Part shown: piece after piece, positions 1-6,445 of the stretch | Layout: each line of letters opens with the position of its first letter | Position numbering within the stretch: the stretch's first letter is position 1 | Assembly: GCA_904394215.1 (NCBI GenBank) | Contig: CAJFNF010000022.1 | Span: 1 to 37,131 of the forward strand | Origin: an uncultured Faecalibacterium sp. | GTDB taxonomy: Bacteria; Bacillota; Clostridia; Oscillospirales; Ruminococcaceae | Length of the DNA stretch: 37,131 nucleotides | Reading direction: 5' to 3' | Translations under genes and position numbers: made by a program | Notes under the pieces: generated by a model | What the model saw: the letters and a program-made list of their open reading frames with translations, nothing else | The model's database searches: none | What the model was told of the DNA's origin: nothing

Positions 1-105
1 CGTAAATCCAAGCTTCTCTCCAATCTCCCGCAATGTCATTCCCTGGCTGCGAAGTTCCAGTATCTCTTTCTCGTGTTTCTGAATATGGCTGTATTTTCTC
101 GGCAT
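1..105 (-). CDS. IS3-family transposase OrfA, 5' end only (runs off window)
   Basis: The reverse strand reads MPRKYSHIQKHEKEILELR and continues through a helix-turn-helix with a TLREIGEKLGF core, the usual N-terminus of IS3-type OrfA proteins that bind the element's ends. An AGGAGGTC ribosome site sits 7 bases before the ATG. Only 35 codons are present because the gene continues past the window's left edge, so subgroup and intactness cannot be judged. The assignment rests on resemblance to the Firmicutes IS3 OrfA HTH; another HTH protein is possible but less likely, given the terminal-looking sequence just upstream. Confidence 0.6.
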   Translation of the reverse strand, partial: MPRKYSHIQKHEKEILELRSQGMTLREIGEKLGFT

Positions 106-190
106 AGCAAAGACCTCCTATGGTAGTTTCATTCTACCACAGGAGGCCTTCTTTTTTCATTGTCCGTTTTTACTAGAGCGGTTCATCCCT
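106..190 (-). mobile_element. Terminal region of the IS element with a hairpin over the transposase ribosome site
   Basis: The segment between the transposase start and unrelated GC-rich DNA holds an inverted repeat: 13-base arms at 114-126 and 134-146 with one mismatch and a 7-base loop. The transposase Shine-Dalgarno lies inside one arm. AT-rich sequence containing TTGTCCGTTTTTACTAG follows and is probably close to the IS terminus. The exact end and any target duplication cannot be fixed without the other end. Confidence 0.4.
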
Positions 191-497
191 TCCCGGGAGC
201 GGGGATTTTGTTTTTGTTTTTTGCACACGGCAGGATTCCTGCAGTGGAAAACTGCTCCACAGCGGCAGCGCCCCACGGCGGATGGGATGGCATAAACTTT
301 GCCGCCCTGCCTCAAGGAGTTGTATTCCCATCCGGGTTGCGGTGCCCTGTTTCTGCCGCAGGCAGCGGCTCGGCTGCGCAGCCCTCCACCCTTTTATCGG
401 TGTCCCCCGGCCCTGAAAGAAGCAGTCAACGGTACCGAGCCCCTGTCAAGGGGCGCGGCCGCAGGCTGCGGGTTACCTCTAAGGGCGGCGGGTGGGT
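190..497. other. Intergenic, no convincing gene
   Basis: About 300 bases between the IS fragment and folD. It is GC-rich with several small inverted repeats, for example GCCCC/GGGGC around a 6-base loop near 442-457 and CTGCC/GGCAG near 355-370. These could end the leftward folate operon, although no clean stem plus T-run is visible. Open frames here lack ribosome sites and recognisable protein features. Confidence 0.4.
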
Positions 498-1346
498 TTA
501 GATCTTTTTCTCTGCTGCCTCCACCACATGGGCGGCCAGCACCGAGGTGGTCATAGCCCCCACGCCCCCAGGCACCGGGGTGATGGCTTCCACCACCGGC
601 TCGGCCTCCGCAAAGCGGACGTCGCCGCACAGCTTGCCGTTTTCGTCGGTGTGGATGCCCACGTCCACCACCACCTGGCCCGGGGCAACGCAGTCCCCGC
701 CGATGGCGCCCCGCTTGCCCATAGCCACCACCAGAACGTCGGCGCTGCGGCAGATCTCGGGCAGGTTTCGGGTGCGGGAATTGCAGATGGTGACGGTGGC
801 GTTCTTCCGGTCCAGCAGCATGGCCGCCGGCTTGCCCACCACCAGGCTCCGGCCCACCACAGTGGCCCGTTTGCCTTCCAGGGGGATGCCGTAGTGGTCC
901 AGGATTTCCACGCAGGCCTGGGCGGTGCAGGGGGCGTAGCCCACCCCGCTGCCAGTGAATACCCCCGCCAGAGAGGCGTCTGTGATGCCGTCCACGTCCT
1001 TTTCGGGGGCCAGGGTGGATCGCACTGCCTTGTCGTCAATCTGGGCCGGCAGAGGCCGGAAAATCAGGCATCCGTGGATGCTGCTGTCCTGGTTGATTTC
1101 CCCCAGCACAGCCAGAAGCTGGTCCTGGGAGGCGTCTGCTTCCAGCAGATAGGGCTTCACCTGGATGCCCAGTTTGGCGCAGCGGTTCATCACCCCACGC
1201 TCATAGGACAGGTCGTCCTCCCGGGCCCCCATCCGCACCACCGCCAGAGTGGGCACCACCCCTGCGGCGGTCAAAGCCGCCACCCGGGCAGCGGTCTTCT
1301 CATTCATGGCGGCGGCAGCCTGGCCGCCTTTCAGCAACAGTGCCAT
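498..1346 (-). CDS. folD: Methylenetetrahydrofolate dehydrogenase (FolD family), probably without cyclohydrolase activity
   Basis: A 282-residue FolD-family protein that oxidises 5,10-methylene-THF to 5,10-methenyl-THF with NAD(P). The C-terminal Rossmann region shows the family motifs VVGRSLVVGKPAAMLL and TPVPGGVGAMTTSVL. The start at MALLLKGG is preferred because GGAGG lies just before it and the fchA stop is one base upstream; a longer frame exists but has no ribosome site. In bifunctional FolD the cyclohydrolase step uses Lys56, Gln100 and Asp125 (human numbering). Here the YVxxK segment reads Y48-E-R-G-V52, so the lysine is valine; the QLPLP segment reads FRPLP, so the glutamine is phenylalanine (F96); the aspartate of KDVDG (D117) remains. 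With FchA encoded immediately upstream, a dehydrogenase-only role is likely. It is the last gene of the operon. Confidence 0.93.
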   Translation of the reverse strand: MALLLKGGQAAAAMNEKTAARVAALTAAGVVPTLAVVRMGAREDDLSYERGVMNRCAKLGIQVKPYLLEADASQDQLLAVLGEINQDSSIHGCLIFRPLPAQIDDKAVRSTLAPEKDVDGITDASLAGVFTGSGVGYAPCTAQACVEILDHYGIPLEGKRATVVGRSLVVGKPAAMLLDRKNATVTICNSRTRNLPEICRSADVLVVAMGKRGAIGGDCVAPGQVVVDVGIHTDENGKLCGDVRFAEAEPVVEAITPVPGGVGAMTTSVLAAHVVEAAEKKI

Positions 1347-1347
1347 T

Positions 1348-1971
1348 TCAGTTTCCTCCCAAACGCCCGCTGACCTTGGCATACACCGCCTCGGCCCGGG
1401 GTACATATTCTTCCAGCATGGCCGCCGCTTTGGCGTCCAGCTCTTCCGCTCGGCTCCGGTCGGCCATCAGGCGGGTGTTGACGCTGACATTCAGCCCGGC
1501 GCCCTCCAGGGCCGCCCGGCAGAACACCGCCCCACAGCCCGCGTCCGACACCGCCAGCACGCTGCCCTTGGCCTCGTATTCCTCCAGCAGGGCGATGGCC
1601 TGGCAGCAGCACTCCATGATCTCCAGGGGCACCGCAGCGGCGGTCTCCAGGGCCTGGGCCATGATCCCCGCCCGGGCCGGGTCCTCCTTGGGGATGGAGT
1701 AGGCCTTGGCCAGGGGGGCAAAGGCCTCGGCGTCCGCCTCCACCAGCCCTTCCAGCCTGACCCGCAGGGCGACCGCCTTTTCATTCAGGGCCAGCAGGTC
1801 CGGCTCCACTGCGGCGTACTTCTTTTTGCCCACCGTCAGGCAGCCCACCATATTCCCCAGGGCGGTGCCCACCGCCCCCACCAGGGCCGACGCGCCGCCG
1901 CCCCCCGGGACCGCCGCCTTGGAGGCCAGCTCTTCCAGAAATCGATTGCAGTTTTGTTCCATCATTTCCAT
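1348..1971 (-). CDS. fchA: FchA-type methenyl-THF cyclohydrolase / cyclodeaminase family
   Basis: A 207-residue all-helical protein of the formiminotransferase-cyclodeaminase C-terminal family. The glycine-rich PGGGGASALVGA near residues 22-33 is the hallmark, followed by VGCLTVGKKKY. In Clostridia, free-standing members act as methenyl-THF cyclohydrolase (FchA); in histidine-degrading bacteria the same fold is formimino-THF cyclodeaminase. FolD one base downstream and 5-formyl-THF cyclo-ligase upstream favour the one-carbon role, and no histidine-degradation gene is visible. The start overlaps the cyclo-ligase stop by about 10 bases; GAGAGGGGGA lies before the first of three close methionines, so translation may begin at any of them. 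Confidence 0.85.
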   Translation of the reverse strand: MEMMEQNCNRFLEELASKAAVPGGGGASALVGAVGTALGNMVGCLTVGKKKYAAVEPDLLALNEKAVALRVRLEGLVEADAEAFAPLAKAYSIPKEDPARAGIMAQALETAAAVPLEIMECCCQAIALLEEYEAKGSVLAVSDAGCGAVFCRAALEGAGLNVSVNTRLMADRSRAEELDAKAAAMLEEYVPRAEAVYAKVSGRLGGN

Positions 1972-2531
1972 CTGTAAATCCCCCTCTCGGTCACAATACC
2001 GTCCAGGCGGACGTCCAGCGGCCCCACAGCCGCCTTTTCCACCCGCTGTGCTTCATAGGCCACCCCGTACACCGCCGCTGCGGTGCACCGGGGCAGATAC
2101 CGGTCGTAATAGCCTTTGCCCATCCCCACCCGGTGGCAGGCCGCATCAAAGGCGGTACAGGGCACCAGGATCAAATCTAGGGCCTCAGGGGCCAGGATCA
2201 CGGCCCGTTCCAGCACCGGCGCCCGGATGCCATAGGCCCCGGTCTCCCAGCCGTCCTGTGCCGCCGGCAGGGCCGCCGTCATGGTGCACCCTGCCCCGCA
2301 CACCGGCCAGGCCACCAGCCGCCCCGGCTGGCCTTCCAGCAGGGCCGACAGGTCCGGCTCCCCGCCGAAGGCCGCATAGCCCAGCACCCGCCCTGCCTGC
2401 TGCCAGGCGGGCAGGGCCGCGATATGGGCGCAGATGGCTGCGTCTGCGGCCCGGCGCTGTTCCGGTTCCAGGGCCCGCCGGGCGGCAATCCCCTGCCGCC
2501 GCTGGGCCTGTTTCGCTTGTTCCAGGGTCAT
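1962..2531 (-). CDS. 5-formyltetrahydrofolate cyclo-ligase
   Basis: A 189-residue protein of the MTHFS/YgfA family, which uses ATP to convert 5-formyl-THF into 5,10-methenyl-THF and so returns the storage form to the active pool. The diagnostic GMGKGYYDRYL lies near residues 136-146, LILVPCTAFD precedes it, and the basic N-terminal helix containing RRALEPEQRR is typical. Length is normal. It lies 15 bases after the XRE gene and overlaps fchA; its product is the substrate of the FchA cyclohydrolase, so the three folate genes form a coherent module. Confidence 0.92.
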   Translation of the reverse strand: MTLEQAKQAQRRQGIAARRALEPEQRRAADAAICAHIAALPAWQQAGRVLGYAAFGGEPDLSALLEGQPGRLVAWPVCGAGCTMTAALPAAQDGWETGAYGIRAPVLERAVILAPEALDLILVPCTAFDAACHRVGMGKGYYDRYLPRCTAAAVYGVAYEAQRVEKAAVGPLDVRLDGIVTERGIYRWK

Positions 2532-2546
2532 GGGTGTCTCCCCCTC

Positions 2547-2759
2547 TCAGGATTCAAAGTAGAACAGCTCCTCGAACTTCTTGTCCAGGGCGATGCACAA
2601 AATCAGGGCCAGTTTGGCGGTGGGGTTGAACTGCCCCGTCTCAATCGAGCTGATGGTGTTCCGTGACACCCCCACCAGGGCCGCCAGCTGGGCCTGGGAC
2701 AGCCCCGCTGCCGTCCTGGCTTCTTTCAGGTGGTTTTTCAGCACCAGTTCCGAATTCAT
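2547..2759 (-). CDS. XRE-family HTH transcriptional regulator (small, single-domain)
   Basis: A 70-residue Cro/C1-type DNA-binding protein: LKEARTAAGLSQAQLAALVG, then VSRNTISSIETGQFNPT, then a hydrophobic helix ending KKFEELFYFES. The start MNSELVLK has GAGGAGAG upstream. Such small XRE proteins commonly pair with a small membrane protein and repress their own operon. Here the membrane protein gene lies 13 bases upstream and a palindrome overlaps the operon promoter (3155-3170), which fits autoregulation. That it also controls the folate genes downstream is inferred from the tight spacing. Confidence 0.9.
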   Translation of the reverse strand: MNSELVLKNHLKEARTAAGLSQAQLAALVGVSRNTISSIETGQFNPTAKLALILCIALDKKFEELFYFES

Positions 2760-2772
2760 TGGTTTTCTCTCC

Positions 2773-3099
2773 TCACAGATGCAGCCAGAACTGCACCACA
2801 AAGATCACAAACGCCAGCAGACAGAGCAGCCCGCCCACCAGGTTGACCCGCATGTTCAGCCGCCGGTACATCCACAGATGCACAAAAGCTGCATACCCCG
2901 TGGCAATGGCCGGGTAATCCCACACGTTGGCCTGGGCCTCTCCCGCCATCCATGCCCGGGATGCCCGGGCCAGCCAGAACACCGCGCACAGCCCCAGGAT
3001 CACCAGGACGCTGCGCCGCAAAATCTGCAGCTGTACATGGTCCTCATATTCGCCGTTGCCTTCCATCTGCGCCCGGCGCAGGATTTCTTCCTTGTCCAT
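2773..3099 (-). CDS. Small membrane protein, DUF6442-like
   Basis: A 108-residue protein with the soluble N-terminus MDKEEILRRAQMEGNGEYED and about three hydrophobic segments (roughly residues 29-46, 58-76, 85-105). The opening motif and helix layout match the small membrane partners of XRE regulators in Firmicutes (DUF6442 family, from memory); the function is unknown. AAAGGAGG lies before the chosen ATG. It is the first gene of the operon and sits behind the promoter/operator at 3144-3172. Confidence 0.75.
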   Translation of the reverse strand: MDKEEILRRAQMEGNGEYEDHVQLQILRRSVLVILGLCAVFWLARASRAWMAGEAQANVWDYPAIATGYAAFVHLWMYRRLNMRVNLVGGLLCLLAFVIFVVQFWLHL

Positions 3100-3120
3100 G
3101 GCGGTACCTCCTTTGTGGTA

Positions 3121-3173
3121 TGACAAGTTTTATTTGCATCATCAGTATAGCATAGACAAGTGTACTTGTCAAC
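3121..3173 (-). promoter_or_regulatory. Consensus promoter with overlapping palindromic operator for the XRE/folate operon
   Basis: On the reverse strand, TTGACA (3167-3172) and TATACT (3144-3149) are 17 bases apart. A palindrome GACAAGT-GT-ACTTGTC (3155-3170) covers part of the -35 and the spacer. A further half-site (TGACAAGT on the forward strand) lies at 3121-3128, between the -10 and the ribosome site. This arrangement suits repression by the XRE protein encoded two genes downstream. Confidence 0.8.
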
Positions 3174-3190
3174 ACGACCGGCCGGGATAC

Positions 3191-3224
3191 CAAAACAGCC
3201 CCGCTCAAACCCGAGCGGGGCTGT
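3191..3224 (-). terminator. Intrinsic terminator of the mraY-like gene
   Basis: A perfect 12-bp stem (3195-3206 with 3213-3224) with a 6-base loop, followed on the reverse strand by TTTT. It lies just past the mraY-like stop and upstream of the next operon's promoter. TCCATTTTTAT on the other side could let it work in both directions. Confidence 0.85.
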
Positions 3225-3230
3225 CCATTT

Positions 3231-4190
3231 TTATGCGAAGGGGCTTGCAGCCGCCACCAGCACCGCCGAGACGACGCACTGGGCGATCACCCACCGCAGC
3301 ACCACCTGCTCATCGCTCCAGCCCAGCCGCTTGCGGGCGTGGTCGTGGAGGGGGGTCAGGGTGTTTTTCAGCACGCTGATGTGGAGGAACCGTTTGAGGC
3401 TGATCTTGATGATCCCCAGGCTGCCGTCCAGGATGAACACCAGGGCTGCCAGCACAAAGGCGAAGGGGTGGCCCGACTTGAGGGCCAGCAGGGCCAGGAA
3501 AAAGCCCATGGCCCGGCTGCCGGCGTCCCCCATCAGGACGGTGGAGGGCTTGGCGTTGCTCCACAGGTAGGCCAGCAGGGAGCCGATGAACACCACCGTG
3601 GCGGTGACATAGCTGCCCAGGTGGTCGACGTACAGCAGGGCAAAGGTGCCCATGCTCACCACCGCCAGGCTGGCCGACAGGCCGTCCACACCGTCGGTGC
3701 AGTTGACCACGTTGATGCTGGCCCAGATCAGGATGATGATCAGCAGCAGGTACACCGGGTAGGGCAGCACGAAATACCAGCCCAGCAGCTGGACCCCGCA
3801 GCCGTTGAAGTTCAGGTAGGTGATGCCGGCCACAGCGGCGATCACAAAATCAATCAGGCCTTTTTTATACTCGTTCCAGGCGATGTCGGAGGCGTCGTCC
3901 AGGTAGCCCGACAGCATGGATGCAATCAGCAGCACCATGTAGATCACCGTTTCCAGGTGGAAAGGCATAAAGGCCAGGGACACCAGTACAATACACAAGA
4001 CGAAGATCAATCCCGCGCCCCGGGCCTTGCCCTTGGACAAGGCGCCGTTCACCGCATAGGCACGGCCATGGTCCTGGGGCAGACGCCCCCGGAACAAACT
4101 GGTCAGCAGGGCCGTCAGGACAAACGCCAGCAGAAACGCCAGCGCATCCACCCCTTGCTGGCCGATGACGGACAACAACAGTGCAACCAT
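3231..4190 (-). CDS. mraY: MraY-like phospho-N-acetylmuramoyl-pentapeptide transferase
   Basis: A 319-residue polytopic membrane enzyme of the polyprenyl-phosphate glycosyl-1-phosphate transferase family, which moves phospho-MurNAc-pentapeptide (or a related sugar-phosphate) from UDP to undecaprenyl phosphate. Visible signatures are GYLDDASD (D98/D99), INVVNCTDGVDGLSAS (D166, D169), TVLMGDAGSRAMG (D222) and TPLHDHARKRLGW near residues 277-289, the last typical of MraY rather than WecA/TagO. About nine or ten TM segments are expected. GAGGAAG precedes the ATG. It stands alone rather than in a dcw cell-wall cluster, so it may be either the main enzyme or a paralogue. Confidence 0.85.
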   Translation of the reverse strand: MVALLLSVIGQQGVDALAFLLAFVLTALLTSLFRGRLPQDHGRAYAVNGALSKGKARGAGLIFVLCIVLVSLAFMPFHLETVIYMVLLIASMLSGYLDDASDIAWNEYKKGLIDFVIAAVAGITYLNFNGCGVQLLGWYFVLPYPVYLLLIIILIWASINVVNCTDGVDGLSASLAVVSMGTFALLYVDHLGSYVTATVVFIGSLLAYLWSNAKPSTVLMGDAGSRAMGFFLALLALKSGHPFAFVLAALVFILDGSLGIIKISLKRFLHISVLKNTLTPLHDHARKRLGWSDEQVVLRWVIAQCVVSAVLVAAASPFA

Positions 4191-4238
4191 GATAGCTTCC
4201 TCATTTCTTCTTTTGCATTCCTTGTTCTGTACAGAGGA

Positions 4239-4267
4239 AGTGTACCATGTTCAGTCTGAAAAATCAA
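4239..4267 (-). promoter_or_regulatory. Promoter of the mraY-like gene
   Basis: TTGATT (4262-4267) and TACACT (4239-4244) are separated by 17 bases on the reverse strand, with a TGG extended -10. The start codon is about 50 bases downstream. Confidence 0.6.
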
Positions 4268-4389
4268 TCAGATGCTGGACCTTTCCCGCCTCCCTGCTCT
4301 CCCAGCCTATGCAGGGGCCGGGTGCGGCGGCCCCCGGGGCCGGCGGGGTTTTTCGGGGCTTTTGGCACCCACCGGCCCGAAAGGCGTCA

Positions 4390-4640
4390 AAAAAGCCCCC
4401 GGCGTCGCACCGCCGGGGGCTTTCTCCTCACGAAAAGGAACTAGGGTCTTTGAGAGTTACTGCCTGGACGTACCAGAACACCAGCCGGAAGGCCGGCAGC
4501 CGGAACACCAGACAGCGCCAGGGAAAGATTGCGCTTGGGTTTCATGGGACCTTTACTTCTTTGGGGGAAGTAAATTTGCTAAGGGGTAACCTGTTTTGAG
4601 TTTTGGACCTACGGAATGGGGACGGCCCCCACCCCGTCTA
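4390..4640 (-). ncRNA. Structured small RNA of unassigned class (about 245 nt)
   Basis: A complete transcription unit without a protein. A near-consensus promoter (4646-4674) would start the RNA near 4639. The transcript opens with an 11-bp hairpin (4627-4637 with 4611-4621, two G-U pairs, 5-base loop), then an 8-bp hairpin (4567-4574 with 4552-4559), then an 8-bp stem (4508-4515 with 4460-4467) enclosing a 5-bp GC stem with a CCUU loop (4493-4497 with 4484-4488). It ends at a 13-bp GC stem (4411-4423 with 4392-4404) followed by six U. I could not match it to SRP RNA (no GGAAGC-type helix 8 loop), RNase P RNA (no GAGGAAAGTCC), tmRNA (no tag or CCA end) or a riboswitch I know. 6S RNA cannot be excluded, although separate hairpins fit it poorly. 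Confidence 0.7.
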
Positions 4641-4645
4641 GTCAT

Positions 4646-4674
4646 ATAATAGTACATCTTCCACGATTTGTCAA
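4646..4674 (-). promoter_or_regulatory. Strong sigma-A promoter of the ncRNA
   Basis: TTGACA (4669-4674), a 17-base spacer and TATTAT (4646-4651) on the reverse strand. It sits between the terminator of the lipoprotein gene and the ncRNA, so the RNA is an independent unit. Confidence 0.85.
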
Positions 4675-4721
4675 TCGTACCATTTTTCACTAAATCTTGG
4701 ATTGCAAAATTTACATTTTAT

Positions 4722-4756
4722 AAAAAACAGTGCTCCAGCCTTTCAGCAGGAGCACT
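4722..4756 (-). terminator. Intrinsic terminator after the lipoprotein gene
   Basis: An 8-bp stem (4729-4736 with 4749-4756) followed on the reverse strand by TTTTTTATAAAA. It lies about 120 bases beyond the lipoprotein stop. Confidence 0.8.
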
Positions 4757-4876
4757 TTAAAGGATTTGAACTTTTTATTTCAAAGCAGAGACAATTTTTA
4801 AAGGGCACGCAAAATGAATCTTTTGTCACAGACTGAAAAAAATACTGCACTTTTTTCCTGTGAATTTTTCTGCATA

Positions 4877-5455
4877 TCAGGTTTTGTGCTCTTCTTTGGC
4901 GGTCTGATTGATCCCGACGCCCACCACCCAGGCCGACGCCTGATCGCTGTAGGCCTGGCGTACGCTGACCGAGTAGCTGTATGTATAGACCATGTAACTG
5001 TCGGTGGTGATCTGCTTGTCCCGGTTGTCAGCGGGCAGTTCAGATTCCATCTCCCCCAGGGCCGTCACAATGGCCCGGGCCACTTCATCCTCGCTCCAGT
5101 CCCCCGGATAGAGGAACAGCCGTGCCATCCGGACAACGCCGTTGACGGTGGGGGTGCTGCGGGGATTATATCGCTGCGCGTCTGCGGAGTCCCGCAGGGC
5201 CTGGGCCAGCAGGCCGTTCTCTTCCCCGGTCACCACGGTGCTGCGGTTTTTCAGCAGATGGGTGGCGGCAGCCGCGGTGCCGCTCTCCAGCGGGGAGTCG
5301 GAGGTGGACACCTCCTGATCCGCCATCTGGGCGATCAGATCCGCTGCGGTGGAGACGCTGCGGGTCCCCGCCTGTTTGGCCTGGGAACATCCGCTCATCA
5401 CCAATAATACCAGCCCTGCTACCAGCAGCGCCAGCCATACATGCTTTCTGCGCAA
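4877..5455 (-). CDS. Lipoprotein of unknown function
   Basis: Starting at TTG (5455), the product opens MRRKHVWLALLVAGL and has a lipobox VMSGC (Cys23), so a membrane-anchored extracellular lipoprotein of about 192 residues. An ATG 11 codons earlier (5488) is in frame, but AAAGGGGG lies 8 bases before the TTG and the TTG gives the cleaner signal peptide. The mature part has alanine-rich helices, then VVRMARLFLYPGDWSEDEV and a Tyr/Ser-rich strand region (TTDSYMVYTYSYSVSVRQ). I do not recognise the family. It is a single-gene unit with its own terminator, divergent from proC. Confidence 0.75.
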   Translation of the reverse strand: MRRKHVWLALLVAGLVLLVMSGCSQAKQAGTRSVSTAADLIAQMADQEVSTSDSPLESGTAAAATHLLKNRSTVVTGEENGLLAQALRDSADAQRYNPRSTPTVNGVVRMARLFLYPGDWSEDEVARAIVTALGEMESELPADNRDKQITTDSYMVYTYSYSVSVRQAYSDQASAWVVGVGINQTAKEEHKT

Positions 5456-5552
5456 TGCGCCTGCCCCCTTTCTGATCTGGATCGGCATACATACCCATTC
5501 TGTTTTTATTTTACACCCCGCAGGCAGGTTTTGTCAACTGCTCCCCCGGGAC

Positions 5553-5581
5553 TTGATTTTGGGTTTCAATCCGGGTAATAT
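5553..5581 (+). promoter_or_regulatory. Promoter of proC-proB-proA
   Basis: TTGATT (5553-5558), a 17-base spacer and TAATAT (5576-5581), about 60 bases before the proC start. No T-box or attenuator-like structure is visible in the short leader. Confidence 0.65.
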
Positions 5582-5640
5582 GGAAGCATCATTTTCCGCG
5601 TGCCGTCCTGCGGCAGGCCCAAATCAAAGGAGGTATTCCC

Positions 5641-6441
5641 ATGAAAACGATTGGCTTTATTGGATGCGGCAATATGGGCGGCGCCCTGGCCCGGGCGGTC
5701 TGCCGCACTTGGGCGCCCTCGGATGTGCTGCTGGCAAACCGCACCCCGGCCAAGGCCGGGGCCCTGGCCGCCCAGCTGGGCTGCCGCACCGGCTCCAACC
5801 AGGAGGCCGCCGGCTGTGACGTGGTGTTCCTGGGGGTCAAGCCCCAGATGATGGCCGGGATGCTGGCCCCCCTGCAGCCGGTGTTCGCCGCCCGGAACGA
5901 TCGTTTCATCCTCTGCACCATGGCGGCGGGCCTATCCATGGCCCAGATCCAGCAGATGGCCGGCGGAGACTACCCGGTGGTGCGGATCAATCCCAACATG
6001 CCCGCCGGTGTGGGGGAGGGGATGATCCCCTACTGCACCCAGGGCCTCACCGCGGAGGAAGAGGCGGAATTCTGCCGCCTGATGGCAGGGGCCGGCCGGA
6101 TGGACCCCCTGGCCGAAAACCTGATGGACGCCTCCTGCTGCGTGTCGGGCTGCGGTCCGGCCTGGGTGTGCCAGTTTGTGGAGGCTCTGGCCGACGGCGG
6201 GGTGGCCTGCGGCCTGCCCCGGGCCAAGGCCCAGCAGTACGCAGCCCAGATGATGCTGGGCACCGCCAAGATGCTGCTGGAAAGCGGCATCCACCCCGGT
6301 GCCCTGAAGGACGCCGTCTGCAGCCCCGCCGGCACCACCATCCAGGGTGTCCGGGTGCTGGAAGAGCAGGGTTTCCGGGGGGCCGTGACCGACGCCGTCA
6401 TCGCCGCCTACGAAAAGACCCTCAAGATGCGGGAGGGCTGA
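5641..6441 (+). CDS. proC: Pyrroline-5-carboxylate reductase
   Basis: A 266-residue cytosolic enzyme that reduces pyrroline-5-carboxylate to proline with NAD(P)H. The N-terminal Rossmann motif GFIGCGNMGGALARAV (residues 5-20), DVVFLGVKPQMM near 60-71, and the C-terminal AVCSPAGTTIQGVRVLEEQG signature that binds substrate are all present. AAAGGAGG lies before the ATG. It starts a three-gene proline operon: proB follows after 4 bases. Confidence 0.96.
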   Translation: MKTIGFIGCGNMGGALARAVCRTWAPSDVLLANRTPAKAGALAAQLGCRTGSNQEAAGCDVVFLGVKPQMMAGMLAPLQPVFAARNDRFILCTMAAGLSMAQIQQMAGGDYPVVRINPNMPAGVGEGMIPYCTQGLTAEEEAEFCRLMAGAGRMDPLAENLMDASCCVSGCGPAWVCQFVEALADGGVACGLPRAKAQQYAAQMMLGTAKMLLESGIHPGALKDAVCSPAGTTIQGVRVLEEQGFRGAVTDAVIAAYEKTLKMREG

Positions 6442-6445
6442 CAGG

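Noticed and set aside
4165..4599. Small forward frames over the ncRNA and mraY promoter region
   Set aside because: No ribosome site and no protein-like composition; they lie over hairpins of the RNA gene on the other strand.
4390..4640. Assignment of the RNA gene to SRP RNA, RNase P RNA or tmRNA
   Set aside because: The conserved cores of these RNAs are missing and the length does not fit RNase P RNA or tmRNA.
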